From assembly GCA_965372385.1 (NCBI GenBank), contig CBDVCD010000033.1, forward strand, positions 1 through 19,804: a DNA stretch of 19,804 bases, read 5' to 3'. The position numbers were made by a program, and so were the translations under genes. This DNA comes from JASJBU01 sp965372385. GTDB taxonomy: Bacteria > Pseudomonadota > Gammaproteobacteria > Chromatiales > Chromatiaceae. This document shows positions 1-7,639 of this stretch, piece by piece; within the stretch, counting starts at the first letter, position 1; each line of letters begins with the position of its first letter. The notes under the pieces were generated by a model, which was not told the origin of the DNA, did not search any database, and saw only the letters and a list, made by a program, of their open reading frames with translations.

Positions 1-1
1 C

Positions 2-745
2 CGCTGGGATCAGTATGTCGAATTACTCGAGAAGAAGAAAGTTCCCCAGAAGGCACGGCGTTGGTATGTTGCCCGAGTCGAGGATTTTCTGCGTAGGGTC
101 GAGCCGGAATCTTTGCAATCGCTCTCTGAGCCCCAGATTACCGGCTATTTCCAGGAATTATCACGTCAGGGCAGGCTCTCGGATTGGCAGTTCAAACAGG
201 CCGTCGATGCGGTGCATATTCTGTTGGCTGACCTTTCGAATTCCCCCGTTGCTGGCAAGATTGACTGGGACTATTGGCGGGAGGCCGCAATCGAGCTTAA
301 TCTGGCTCACGCAACGGTAGCGCGGGATCAGCCAATCGGGCAGGCGCTGACTCAGCAGGGTCCAAAATATGCGCCCGCTGCAGCCTCGATGCCGGTCCTG
401 AAGGATCTGGCGCGCAAGCTGAGGTCTCGGCAGTACTCCATCCGTACTGAGCAGTCCTATACGGATTGGTGCCATCGTTTCCTGAGATTTTGCGGGGACA
501 AGCAAGTCGAAGAGTTGGACAATGGGGAAGTTGAGCGTTTCCTAAGCTACCTCGCCGTGGAACGTAAGGTGGCGGCCAGCACCCAAAACCTGGCACTGAA
601 CTCGTTGTCTTTTCTGTTCAAGGAGGTGTTGGACAGGCCCCTTGACGAGTTGCAGTTCTCCCCTGCGCGACGTCCAAAACGACTGCCGGTGGTGCTGACC
701 CGAAACGAGGTCGAGCGGCTGCTGGCCGTGATAGATGGCGACTAA
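2..745 (+). pseudogene. Integron-type tyrosine recombinase, N-terminal part only
   Basis: The frame is open from the left edge and ends at TAA 743-745, directly followed by TAG. The last ~115 residues (from about position 392) match the SAM-like DNA-binding domain of integron/XerC-type integrases: LRSRQYSIRTEQSY, a WCHRFLRF segment, then LALNSLSFLFKEVL and RRPKRLPVVLTRNEV. That segment normally leads into the catalytic domain with the Arg-His-Arg-Tyr residues, but the frame stops after VERLLAVIDGD. The whole catalytic domain is therefore missing, and I could not find its continuation downstream. The N-terminal ~130 residues look like the extra helical domain of longer integron integrases. The product cannot be an active recombinase. 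The true start lies outside the window. Confidence 0.8.
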
Positions 746-1094
746 TAGGGGACAGAGCTCTTCGGATATTTGCCAAAGCGGCAATCACCGGACACCAGAT
801 TATTGGGATGTGAGCCAAGTAGGACGCAGGCCGCCTTCTGACCCTAATTGTCTTTCACTGATGGGTCGAGACTGACAAGGCAGCATCCATGGGAAGCCAG
901 TCGTTGAACACCGCGAATAGCAGCTTCCGGTCTTCGCCGGTCCACTTTTCCAATTTACGATTGAGCAGCTTCCCCCGGATTAGTTCACCATTTTGCCAGC
1001 GCAGGCCGTTCTCCAAAGGAATCGGATTGGGGCGTGCGAAGAGAAGCTCGATGATTGTGCATTTCACACTCTGAAAGCAGATGTTCATATCCAA
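746..1094. other. Gene-poor decayed region between integrase remnant and REP palindrome
   Basis: No convincing gene is seen. The stretch opens with TAGGGGACAGAGCTC right at the integrase stop, which resembles sequence often found at insertion-sequence edges and may mark the truncation junction. A minus-strand frame of 79 codons (1094-855) contains a charged segment, RKLEKWTGEDRKLLFAVF, that could be the tail of a decayed gene. I do not recognise its family and see no good ribosome-binding site. Confidence 0.35.
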
Positions 1095-1152
1095 TGTAGC
1101 CTGGATTGAGTTTGACTAAACCCGGGTTCCGCAAAGCTCCACCCAGGCTACT
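1095..1152. repeat. REP-like palindrome (GTAGCCTGG type)
   Basis: This is an imperfect 58-bp palindrome centred on CCCGGG at 1121-1126. The left arm begins TGTAGCCTGG and the right arm ends CCAGGCTACT, with further matching blocks inside (AACCCGGG against CCCGGGTT). GTAGCCTGG-type palindromes are frequent intergenic repeats in gammaproteobacteria. It lies upstream of the toxin-antitoxin promoter. Confidence 0.7.
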
Positions 1153-1221
1153 TGCTAAATTGATTCTTAGCGAATATTCCTCTCGGACTATTTTTTACAA
1201 GACATTTGCTACTATATACTC

Positions 1222-1249
1222 TTGCGCTATACGCCGTGCTATATATAAT
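1222..1249 (+). promoter_or_regulatory. Probable vapBC promoter
   Basis: A -35-like TTGCGC (1222-1227) and a perfect -10 TATAAT (1244-1249) are separated by 16 bp. The -10 lies inside the inverted repeat proposed as the VapBC operator, so bound complex would block polymerase. A GAGG ribosome-binding site (1268-1271) stands 6 bp before the vapB ATG. Confidence 0.6.
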
Positions 1250-1261
1250 ACATATATAGCA
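1237..1261. promoter_or_regulatory. VapBC operator palindrome
   Basis: Perfect 10-bp inverted arms, TGCTATATAT and ATATATAGCA, flank a 5-bp spacer (AATAC). Another GCTATA unit lies just upstream (about 1226-1231), as expected for cooperative binding. Type II toxin-antitoxin pairs typically autorepress through such palindromes over the -10. Binding by this VapB is inferred from position and symmetry. Confidence 0.7.
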
Positions 1262-1277
1262 TAGAAAGAGGTACTTC

Positions 1278-1511
1278 ATGTCTACAGGATCAGTCTTTGT
1301 AAATAATCGAACTCAGGCGGTAAGACTCCCCGCCGATACTCGCTTTCCTGAAGGCGTTAAAAAAGTCACTGTGCGCGTGGTAGGCCAGGATCGTGTGCTG
1401 TCCCCGGTTGACAGTACCTGGGACAGTTTCTTCCTATCAGGCGAGAGTGTGACCGATGATTTTATGCCTGAGCGGGCTTCCCAAGAGCAGCCGGAAAGGG
1501 AAGCCTTTTAA
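1278..1511 (+). CDS. vapB: VapB-type antitoxin
   Basis: This 77-residue protein begins with the AbrB/MazE-like fold typical of VapB: SVFVNNRTQAVRLP followed by an acidic/aromatic segment (DSTWDSFFLSG). The N-terminal swapped-hairpin domain should bind the operator just upstream. The C-terminal tail (about residues 50-77, rich in Asp/Glu/Pro) should wrap the toxin. An upstream GAGG at 6 bp spacing supports the ATG start. The stop overlaps the toxin start (TAATG), so the two are translationally coupled, with antitoxin first, the usual order for this family. Confidence 0.88.
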   Translation: MSTGSVFVNNRTQAVRLPADTRFPEGVKKVTVRVVGQDRVLSPVDSTWDSFFLSGESVTDDFMPERASQEQPEREAF

Positions 1512-1909
1512 TGCTGAAATACATGTTGGATACCAACATTGTGATCTATGTGATCAAGCGCCGTCCGATTGAGGTGTTAGAGGTCTTCAACCGCCATGCC
1601 AGCCAGATGTGCATCAGTTCGATCACCCTGGCTGAGCTGTTGCACGGGGCAGAAAAAAGCGCGAAGCAAGAACACAACCTGCGTCAGGTTGAAGATTTTG
1701 TTTCTCGCTTGGAGGTACTGGAGTATGGCAGCAAGGCGGCCGCCCATTATGGTGATATCCGTGCGGATCTGGAGCGTAAAGGAACGCCGATTGGTGTAAA
1801 TGACCTGCATATTGCCGGTCATGCGAGAAGTGAAGGGCTCACGCTGGTTACGAATAACCTGCGTGAGTTCGAGCGGATTGAGGCATTACGCCTGGACAAT
1901 TGGGTCTGA
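1511..1909 (+). CDS. vapC: VapC PIN-domain ribonuclease toxin
   Basis: This 132-residue protein has the whole PIN-domain signature of VapC toxins, which cleave RNA (often tRNA) using Mg2+ held by acidic residues. Visible candidates are D7 in MLDTN, E42 in TLAELLHG, D98 in GVNDLHIAGHA and the TNN segment at about 114-116 before an EFERI motif. The length is normal and no key residue is missing, so the toxin is probably functional and held in check by the overlapping vapB. Its 3' end faces the cytochrome operon's 3' end with only 13 bp between, so the pair may share or compete for termination signals. Confidence 0.9.
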   Translation: MLKYMLDTNIVIYVIKRRPIEVLEVFNRHASQMCISSITLAELLHGAEKSAKQEHNLRQVEDFVSRLEVLEYGSKAAAHYGDIRADLERKGTPIGVNDLHIAGHARSEGLTLVTNNLREFERIEALRLDNWV

Positions 1910-1922
1910 CACAATCAACAAA

Positions 1923-4340
1923 TCAACGGCCCCTTTTCCCCCTCTGTGATCTGACCAGCAGCAAGCCGGCAAGAAACACCATGAGTGTGATACCGGCAGG
2001 TAGACCATAGACCTTATTCACATCCAGCTCAGGCGGCAACACCAGCCAGTACCAGGTGCTCAGGGTGTGCTTGGAGCCGATCTCGCCGTTGCTGCCATCC
2101 CAGTTGGCAAAGGAGATCGGGATGAACTCTCCCTCTTTAAACCCCAAGTCTCCATTGCCGCTGTTGCGTGGACGTTTCATCAGCACCCGCCAAACACCGT
2201 CTTTCCATTCGCCGCTTGCCGTCAGGCTGGTATCGTTCTCACGTGGAGCCAGCTTCTTGTCGGGTCCACTACCGTCCAGCAGCATCCCCATGGCGTCCTG
2301 TTTAGGTTCGACGCTGCCCGCATTCCAATACCAGATCGTGGTCTTGTGCCGGGCATCGCCATGGCGATAGAGCGGCTTCTCCACCATGGGTGCTGACATA
2401 TAGGCGTCTTCGTGGGGGAACTGGATGGCCACGGCATCCGGATGCATCTCCAGGTTCTCGTCCTGCAGCTCAGTGAAGTAGTCGATGCCGGGACGGCTCT
2501 CGGTGCGGTCCGCCACTTCCAGCAGGAAGGCGATCTCTTTGTCGTTATACAGCGTACGCACGGTGACTGCGTCGTTGAGCGGGGTGAAGAGTCGCTCTTC
2601 CTTGATGATATTGGGTACCAGTTGCAGGGTGACCGCAGGCGCCTGCTGCCAACGTTCGTCATGCAACGCCTCGGGCAGCCCACCCGCCACCTTCATACCG
2701 GTGACCACAGGTCCATCTTTCGGCTGCACTGTCTTGTTGCGCAGGCTGTAGACGTAGTTGGCGATGTGCCAGCGATCCTCCAGGCTGACCGGATCCTTGT
2801 TGCCCTCTTCAGTGGCGCGATGCGCCGGCATCGGCGTACCAATGATTCCGATGGAGAGGCGGCTGTAGATCGCCTTGATGGTCTCGTCCTGCGCCTTCTC
2901 CGTGACATCCCTGGATTGGGTTGCACGCCAGGTCCAGGGCTTGGTCAGATCACGCGGCCAGATGCGATTGCCCCAGTCATCCTCCAGCTTCTTGCCGGAG
3001 AGGATGTTGCCGCGACCCTCGTCGCCGTGACACTCGGTACAGGATTTTTCGAATGCGGCCTTGCCTTTTCTCAGGGACTCTTCCGAGTAAGGCGCCTGAC
3101 CGTCCAGCGGCTCCAGCTCGGTGATCACTCGAAAATCGGTCTTGGTGTAGAAACCATCGTCGTCGAAGGCCTCGTCATCCGCATCTTCCGGCGGCCAGGC
3201 CATGGTAATGTCGAAGCTCTTGATCACTGGAATCAGGCTGCGGATCTGCTCATCGCTCAACAGCGCACTGCCCTTGAGGCCCCAACCGGGCATGGCAGTA
3301 CCTGTCAGACCATATTTGATCGTATTGAACAGGTCTTCATCCCGCGGCAGCTGGGTGCCCGGAGAGGTCTTGTATTTGAACAGCGCCAGGCTGAAATCAC
3401 GGGGTTTGGGGTACATCAACTCGGCCGCGATACCGTCGCCGGCGCCCTGCTCACCGTGGCAGACCTCGCAACGGAGCTGGTAGAGATCCTTGCCCAGCAT
3501 GTTCTGACGCCTGGCCAGCACAGCATCTTTCATACCGGTAACGGTCCTGGAGACCTGCGGGTCCCAGATGCGGGGCACCTGACCGTTGTAATCAAAGATA
3601 AAGTTGATGACGTTCCAGATGTCGTTTTCAGCGAGCATCTCATGCCAGACCGGCATGGCCGAGTTCCAGGGGGTACCCTCTTTCGGCAGTCCGGGGCCAC
3701 CCGTGGCGATACGCCAGAAGAGGAACGCCTCCTGCAGCTGAGGGATGATGGTGGGGTCCTGAAAGTTGATCGGCTGGGGATTTAAGCCCTGACCATAGTG
3801 ACCCTGGCCATCCAGCAGATCACCGTGGCAATAGAAGCAGTTCTGATAGTAGATATCACGTCCCGCCATGACCGATTCCTGATACATCTCCCAGCCCGCC
3901 TCCTTGTCTTGGGGCAGGGTATCGAGAATCTCCTGGCGCACCGGATTCTCCAGGCTCGCCAGGTCGTATCTCTTGTCGAATGCCTTGAGCGTCGCTGGTG
4001 GCGCGGGATGCACCTGGCGTAGTTCCACCGGCGCATCGTTGCTCGGCTTGACCATATTATAAGTGGTAAATCCGACGATCCCGGGGATGGCGATCAGAAA
4101 CCCCCAGCGAAGAATTGCTTTATTGTCATCCCTCAGGGTCGAGATGATCGGAGCCTTGAATTCGGCCCACTTTGCGTCATCGAAGGCGAAGTAGAGCAGT
4201 ATGCCGATGACCGTGATGATCATGTACTGCACCATCAGCGTCTGGGGCAGCAGCGGCGGGAAGGCGTTGTCGAATATCAGGTAGGCTGCAGCGGTAACCA
4301 ATACCGCTTGCAAAAAGGCGGAAATCTTGAAACCTTTCAT
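1923..4340 (-). CDS. Membrane triheme cytochrome c with C-terminal EBDH-gamma-like heme-b domain
   Basis: This 805-residue protein has hydrophobic spans near residues 10-30, 37-53 and 78-94. Three cytochrome c domains follow, with CXXCH sites at C168-C171-H172, C291-C294-H295 and C434-C437-H438. Met in AMPGW (349-350) and in TPMPAH (503-504) are possible axial ligands. Residues about 545-765 resemble the ethylbenzene dehydrogenase gamma / DMSO-reductase-like heme-binding domain, including GVWRVLMKRP, IPISFANWDGSNGE and STWYWLVL. That family binds heme b. A final span (777-796) ends in a basic tail. The start overlaps the preceding diheme gene by ATGA. It is probably a periplasm-facing electron-transfer subunit feeding the bd-like subunit. 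The fusion of three hemes c with an EBDH-gamma-like domain is unusual. Confidence 0.85.
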   Translation of the reverse strand: MKGFKISAFLQAVLVTAAAYLIFDNAFPPLLPQTLMVQYMIITVIGILLYFAFDDAKWAEFKAPIISTLRDDNKAILRWGFLIAIPGIVGFTTYNMVKPSNDAPVELRQVHPAPPATLKAFDKRYDLASLENPVRQEILDTLPQDKEAGWEMYQESVMAGRDIYYQNCFYCHGDLLDGQGHYGQGLNPQPINFQDPTIIPQLQEAFLFWRIATGGPGLPKEGTPWNSAMPVWHEMLAENDIWNVINFIFDYNGQVPRIWDPQVSRTVTGMKDAVLARRQNMLGKDLYQLRCEVCHGEQGAGDGIAAELMYPKPRDFSLALFKYKTSPGTQLPRDEDLFNTIKYGLTGTAMPGWGLKGSALLSDEQIRSLIPVIKSFDITMAWPPEDADDEAFDDDGFYTKTDFRVITELEPLDGQAPYSEESLRKGKAAFEKSCTECHGDEGRGNILSGKKLEDDWGNRIWPRDLTKPWTWRATQSRDVTEKAQDETIKAIYSRLSIGIIGTPMPAHRATEEGNKDPVSLEDRWHIANYVYSLRNKTVQPKDGPVVTGMKVAGGLPEALHDERWQQAPAVTLQLVPNIIKEERLFTPLNDAVTVRTLYNDKEIAFLLEVADRTESRPGIDYFTELQDENLEMHPDAVAIQFPHEDAYMSAPMVEKPLYRHGDARHKTTIWYWNAGSVEPKQDAMGMLLDGSGPDKKLAPRENDTSLTASGEWKDGVWRVLMKRPRNSGNGDLGFKEGEFIPISFANWDGSNGEIGSKHTLSTWYWLVLPPELDVNKVYGLPAGITLMVFLAGLLLVRSQRGKRGR

Positions 4341-5191
4341 TGTTTTTTCTCCGCCAGAAAGTTCACGATCATCTCCAGCTCTTTCACCGTCATCTTCTCG
4401 GCGAAGTCGGTTGGCATGGCAGCGGGGAAGCCCTCTGCCAGCACCGCGTTGGGATCGAGAATGCTTTGGCGGATCTCATCCACAGCCAGACGGGCACCCA
4501 CGTCCACCAAGCCGGGGCCGACCAGGGTATCGGCGCTGTCCATGGCATGGCAGGCGCTACAGGCATATTTACCCAGCGCCTCTTCCGCAGTCGCGGCAGG
4601 GGCAGCGACTGCTGCGGTGCCTGTATCGGTTGCGACAACTTCAGCGGCGGCCTCCGGCGAGGGCAAGGCCACTGTCACCTCATTGCCGTCCTTTGCCTGC
4701 AGGTAGGCGATAATGGCATCCATCTCCAGGTTGGAGAGCTGGATCGGCGCCTTGTCGACAGCCGGCATGGGAGACTCGGTATCGTTGGAGCCCTTCTTGC
4801 CCCAGGTCGCAACCACATATTTGCTGGGGGCCACCATCGATTCCAGAATATAGGCCGCTGCATCCTTCGCCTCGCCCTGATAGCGCTCGTCCGCCAGCCG
4901 TTCAGCCGAAGTCACAAGCATGTCCATATCCTGGATATCGGGTGCGCGCCCCAGCGGCGCCGGCTTGTGACAGAGGGTACAGGTACCCTTGTTGTTGAAC
5001 AGATCCTCACCCAAGGCGACAAAGTCATCCATGGTCATGGAGCTCAGGTCGACCTGCGTCTCCACCGGCGCTTCACCTTCGAATTGCGGGAGCAGGTAGG
5101 TCACCAGGGTAAAAAGCAGGGTCAGGCCCAGACTGAAACCAAGGGTCTTGAGCAGCACATTGCCACCGGACCTTTCGGTTGGCTGGGTCAT
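4337..5191 (-). CDS. Membrane-anchored diheme cytochrome c
   Basis: The 284-residue protein has one N-terminal span (about 13-34) and two cytochrome c domains. Heme-binding sites are C71-C74-H75 and C211-C214-H215. Probable axial methionines are M142 (SPMPAV) and M259 (AAMPTDF). The second domain ends with an oxidase-subunit-like helix (ELEMIVNFLAEKK). An Ala/Val-rich linker (about 172-202) separates the domains. Both ends overlap neighbouring genes by ATGA, indicating tight translational coupling and a stable complex with them. It likely relays electrons between soluble donors or the triheme subunit and the bd-like core. A NorC- or CcoP-like role for another oxidase is less likely, since no heme-copper subunit is present. 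Confidence 0.87.
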   Translation of the reverse strand: MTQPTERSGGNVLLKTLGFSLGLTLLFTLVTYLLPQFEGEAPVETQVDLSSMTMDDFVALGEDLFNNKGTCTLCHKPAPLGRAPDIQDMDMLVTSAERLADERYQGEAKDAAAYILESMVAPSKYVVATWGKKGSNDTESPMPAVDKAPIQLSNLEMDAIIAYLQAKDGNEVTVALPSPEAAAEVVATDTGTAAVAAPAATAEEALGKYACSACHAMDSADTLVGPGLVDVGARLAVDEIRQSILDPNAVLAEGFPAAMPTDFAEKMTVKELEMIVNFLAEKKQ

Positions 5192-7095
5192 GCCGCACCT
5201 CCTTCAACCCCTGCCACTGGCTTGGGCTGTCTGGTGCCACTGAGATTGGCCACCCAGAACATGAAAAGTACACAGAGCAGGAACAGCACCGTGACGAGAG
5301 TGATCATATTGCCAGCATAAGCCATGGTGGGGATGAAGTTATCCGGCGAGTTGTCCTTCATCACCGTATAGACATGCCAGTGGGTCTTCACCGAGGAGCG
5401 CACATAACCCATCAACCCCATCAGCCAGGTAAAGGCGATAGGCAAGGCGAACAGCGCATACTGGGCGCGATCCGGAATCCGGCCCCAATGGGAAGGCAGG
5501 GTTTTGGCGTTCCTGAACATCAGGCTATCGATAACGATACCGGCGACGATTACCAGCAGGGTGGAGGCAACCTGCATCACCGAAGAGCCCACCTTGTAGA
5601 CCGTGTTGGTGAAGTAGCCGTAGTAGACCCCGGCAAAGATGATATTCGCCACCGCCACCACATAGATGGCCACCATCAGCGCATTGCCGACTGGCGCCCA
5701 GGCGACCGTCGCCACCTTGTCGGAACGGCGATAGAGCTGAAAGGAGAGAAAGGTGACGATCAGCATCAGGTTCACCGCGATATTCTTCGCCGGCATGATA
5801 CCCAGCGGCCCCAGGATATGGTGATGACTGCCGCCCAGTGCCGCGATCTCCGATGCGGAGAGCATCAGGGTGTGGGGCGTCACCCAGATCAGAAAACAGA
5901 CCACCAGTACAAAGGCGATATACTTGATCATCCATTTGTAGCGATCGGAACCGTCGGTACGCGACATACCCGACCAGAGGTAGAAGTTACCCGCGAGCAG
6001 AATCGTGCCGATCAACACCGCCTGGACGATGAACAGCCAGGCCAGGATACCGCCCATGGCGGTGATGCCCATCTGCTGTGAATAGGCATAGATCTCGGCC
6101 ATCAGCCAATAGCCCGCGAAGGGCAGCGGCAGGAAGGCGAGAATGGCGATGAAGTTGGAGGTATAGCCCATCCAATCGTAGTGGGCGCGCTTGGCGGTAT
6201 CATTGGTACTGAGAAACTTGAATGCCGCATAGGCGCCAACCACGGCGCCGCCAAAGGCGATATTGGCGATGAAACGATGCAGGTTGATCGGGTTCCACAG
6301 CGGACCTTTCATCACCTCCCAGATATTCCCCACCACTGCGCCGACCTCATTGACACCGGAGGGCGCCATCATGAAGGTGGCCCAGGAGTTGGCGAGCACC
6401 ATGATGGTCATACCGGCAGCGTTGAGCATCAACCCAAGGGTGAGATGCAGCCATTTCAGATTACCGTAACGGAATGCATTCCAGCCATAGTAATAGGTGT
6501 AGAGGAAAAAGGTCTCCAGAAAGAACAGCGCCGCATAGACCAGCCACTGAGCGCCGAACACACGCATCATGTAAGCCATAAAGTCCGGGTAGAGCAGAAA
6601 CAGCGCCAGTGCCAGGGAGCCACCAAAGATCGCGGTGATGGAAAAGCCGGTGAGACTGATCTTCATGAACTCGTGGGCCATGTCGTCGTACCGCTCATCG
6701 CCGGTGAACACGCCTACCAGTTCGATGGTCAGGACAAACAGCGGCACCGCCAGCACCAGGGCCCCGAAGAAGAGGTGCAACTGAGCCAGCACCCAGACGA
6801 TGGCGCGGCTGCTGATGCCCATATTCGGGTAGTCAGAACGGCTCGGCGTCGGGGCGGCGATGGGCTCGACAGCATCCTCCTCGGCGAGGGAAGGCGTCGC
6901 TTCAATAAACATCTGCCCTTCCACATGCACTCTGCCAACCGGGGAGATTCGTTCCAGCAGATCGCCGCCAGTCATGCCGTCCGCCGCCTGCACTGCCCCG
7001 GTCATCAGCAGGGAGAAGATCAGTGTCAGCAATAAGGTGGAGAACAGCCGGGGCAAGTAACCGACTGAGCTGTAGCTGTTCGATGTGTCTGTCAT
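5188..7095 (-). CDS. Cytochrome bd-like oxidase subunit I (cytochrome-c-linked type)
   Basis: The 635-residue polytopic membrane protein resembles CydA. By-eye landmarks are H107 in AQLHLFFGALV (position of the heme b595 ligand), E194 in FFLETFFLYTYYYGWN (matching E. coli FFLE, E107), and H273 in NLHRFIANIAFGG (position of the b558 histidine H186). E. coli E99 appears replaced by V186. There is no quinol-binding Q-loop of the usual length and no CydB gene nearby. An extra N-terminal hydrophobic/leader segment (13-38) and a ~50-residue hydrophilic extension precede the core, and a triple His (424-426) lies in a loop. Overlaps with a diheme cytochrome c gene suggest that cytochrome c, not quinol, may be the donor, as proposed for divergent bd-superfamily members. 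Oxygen as substrate is inferred. Confidence 0.8.
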   Translation of the reverse strand: MTDTSNSYSSVGYLPRLFSTLLLTLIFSLLMTGAVQAADGMTGGDLLERISPVGRVHVEGQMFIEATPSLAEEDAVEPIAAPTPSRSDYPNMGISSRAIVWVLAQLHLFFGALVLAVPLFVLTIELVGVFTGDERYDDMAHEFMKISLTGFSITAIFGGSLALALFLLYPDFMAYMMRVFGAQWLVYAALFFLETFFLYTYYYGWNAFRYGNLKWLHLTLGLMLNAAGMTIMVLANSWATFMMAPSGVNEVGAVVGNIWEVMKGPLWNPINLHRFIANIAFGGAVVGAYAAFKFLSTNDTAKRAHYDWMGYTSNFIAILAFLPLPFAGYWLMAEIYAYSQQMGITAMGGILAWLFIVQAVLIGTILLAGNFYLWSGMSRTDGSDRYKWMIKYIAFVLVVCFLIWVTPHTLMLSASEIAALGGSHHHILGPLGIMPAKNIAVNLMLIVTFLSFQLYRRSDKVATVAWAPVGNALMVAIYVVAVANIIFAGVYYGYFTNTVYKVGSSVMQVASTLLVIVAGIVIDSLMFRNAKTLPSHWGRIPDRAQYALFALPIAFTWLMGLMGYVRSSVKTHWHVYTVMKDNSPDNFIPTMAYAGNMITLVTVLFLLCVLFMFWVANLSGTRQPKPVAGVEGGAA

Positions 7096-7099
7096 GCCT

Positions 7100-7252
7100 T
7101 CATCCAGCCGGTGTTAAATCTGCATTCAAGGGCAAACCCTGAATATTCATAATGAAATGATCCAGACCATAGAAAACGCCCAAAACGACCACGAAAGCGA
7201 TGACGATGGCGATGAAACGGCTGGCGGTACCCATGCTTTTTTGTTCGTTCAA
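7100..7252 (-). CDS. Small single-span membrane protein, putative oxidase accessory subunit (50 aa)
   Basis: The reading starts at TTG 7252 (LNEQKSMGTASRF...), with GAGG 8 bp upstream. An internal ATG at 7234 would give 44 residues. It has one hydrophobic span (IAIVIAFVVVLGVFYG) and a short polar tail. It ends 4 bp before the bd-like subunit ATG, so it is almost certainly co-translated with it. Position and size suggest a CydX/CcoQ-like stabilising subunit, but I recognise no named family. The motif LGVFYG mirrors LGFFYW in the next upstream small gene. Confidence 0.62.
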   Translation of the reverse strand: MNEQKSMGTASRFIAIVIAFVVVLGVFYGLDHFIMNIQGLPLNADLTPAG

Positions 7253-7273
7253 CCTAGAATCCTCAGTTTACCT

Positions 7274-7429
7274 TTAGCCGTGATGGACGGTAACACCGCC
7301 GGAATAGATCAGCAGCCAATAGAAAAAGCCCAAAATCGCCACTAAGGCTGCGATGAACAACTTGGGACCCCAGGTGGTGTTTTCAGACTTCGGTTGCTCT
7401 GGCCTGTTGTCGTTGGGTGTCTCACTCAT
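7274..7429 (-). CDS. Small single-span membrane protein, first gene of the oxidase operon (51 aa)
   Basis: This 51-residue frame starts at ATG 7429. AGGAG lies about 9 bp upstream, and a closer GGA abuts the start. Residues 1-20 are polar (SETPNDNRPEQPKSENT). A span follows (LFIAALVAILGFFYWLLIY), ending GGVTVHHG. It lies 21 bp before the TTG of the 50-residue gene, in the same orientation as the cytochrome genes. It is probably an accessory subunit of the bd-like complex. The terminal His pair could touch a metal or heme, but nothing in the sequence proves that. Confidence 0.65.
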   Translation of the reverse strand: MSETPNDNRPEQPKSENTTWGPKLFIAALVAILGFFYWLLIYSGGVTVHHG

Positions 7430-7468
7430 TCCTAATTCTCCTGCGCCTCATATTACTCTTGCTATTTT

Positions 7469-7631
7469 GTAACTATTCAGCTCCCTATGTCATGTCTATG
7501 TGTTCACACTGAAAATGCGGCCGTAGGAGCTGCCCATGGCTGCGACCAAAGGCGACAAGCCTTTTCGGCATAAAGCGACTAACGTCACTAATCGCAGCCA
7601 TGGGCAGCTCCTACAGAGGCTGAATAGTTAC
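7469..7631. mobile_element. 163-bp MITE-like element, copy 1, with 8-bp target duplication
   Basis: The ends are perfect 12-bp inverted repeats, GTAACTATTCAG (7469-7480) and CTGAATAGTTAC (7620-7631). Identical 8-bp direct repeats GCTATTTT flank them at 7461-7468 and 7632-7639, the mark of transposition. Inside is a perfect 23-bp inverted pair (7523-7545 and 7592-7614) beginning GTAGGAGCTGCCC. It encodes no protein, so it must have been moved by a transposase encoded elsewhere. Its edge is 40 bp from the first start codon of the oxidase operon, so it may have replaced or separated the original promoter. Confidence 0.85.
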
Positions 7632-7639
7632 GCTATTTT

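Noticed and set aside
855..1094. 79-codon minus-strand gene
   Set aside because: No recognised family, no ribosome-binding site and location in decayed sequence; kept only as a note in the gene-poor region.
2412..3785. 457-codon plus-strand frame opposite the triheme cytochrome gene
   Set aside because: It is antisense to a gene with three CXXCH motifs. It has no recognisable domain and reflects codon bias of the real strand.
5188..7095. Heme-copper oxidase subunit I
   Set aside because: The spacing of histidines and the FFLE/GWN pattern fit the bd superfamily. The six-histidine pattern of heme-copper oxidases is absent, and the HHH at 424-426 alone is insufficient.
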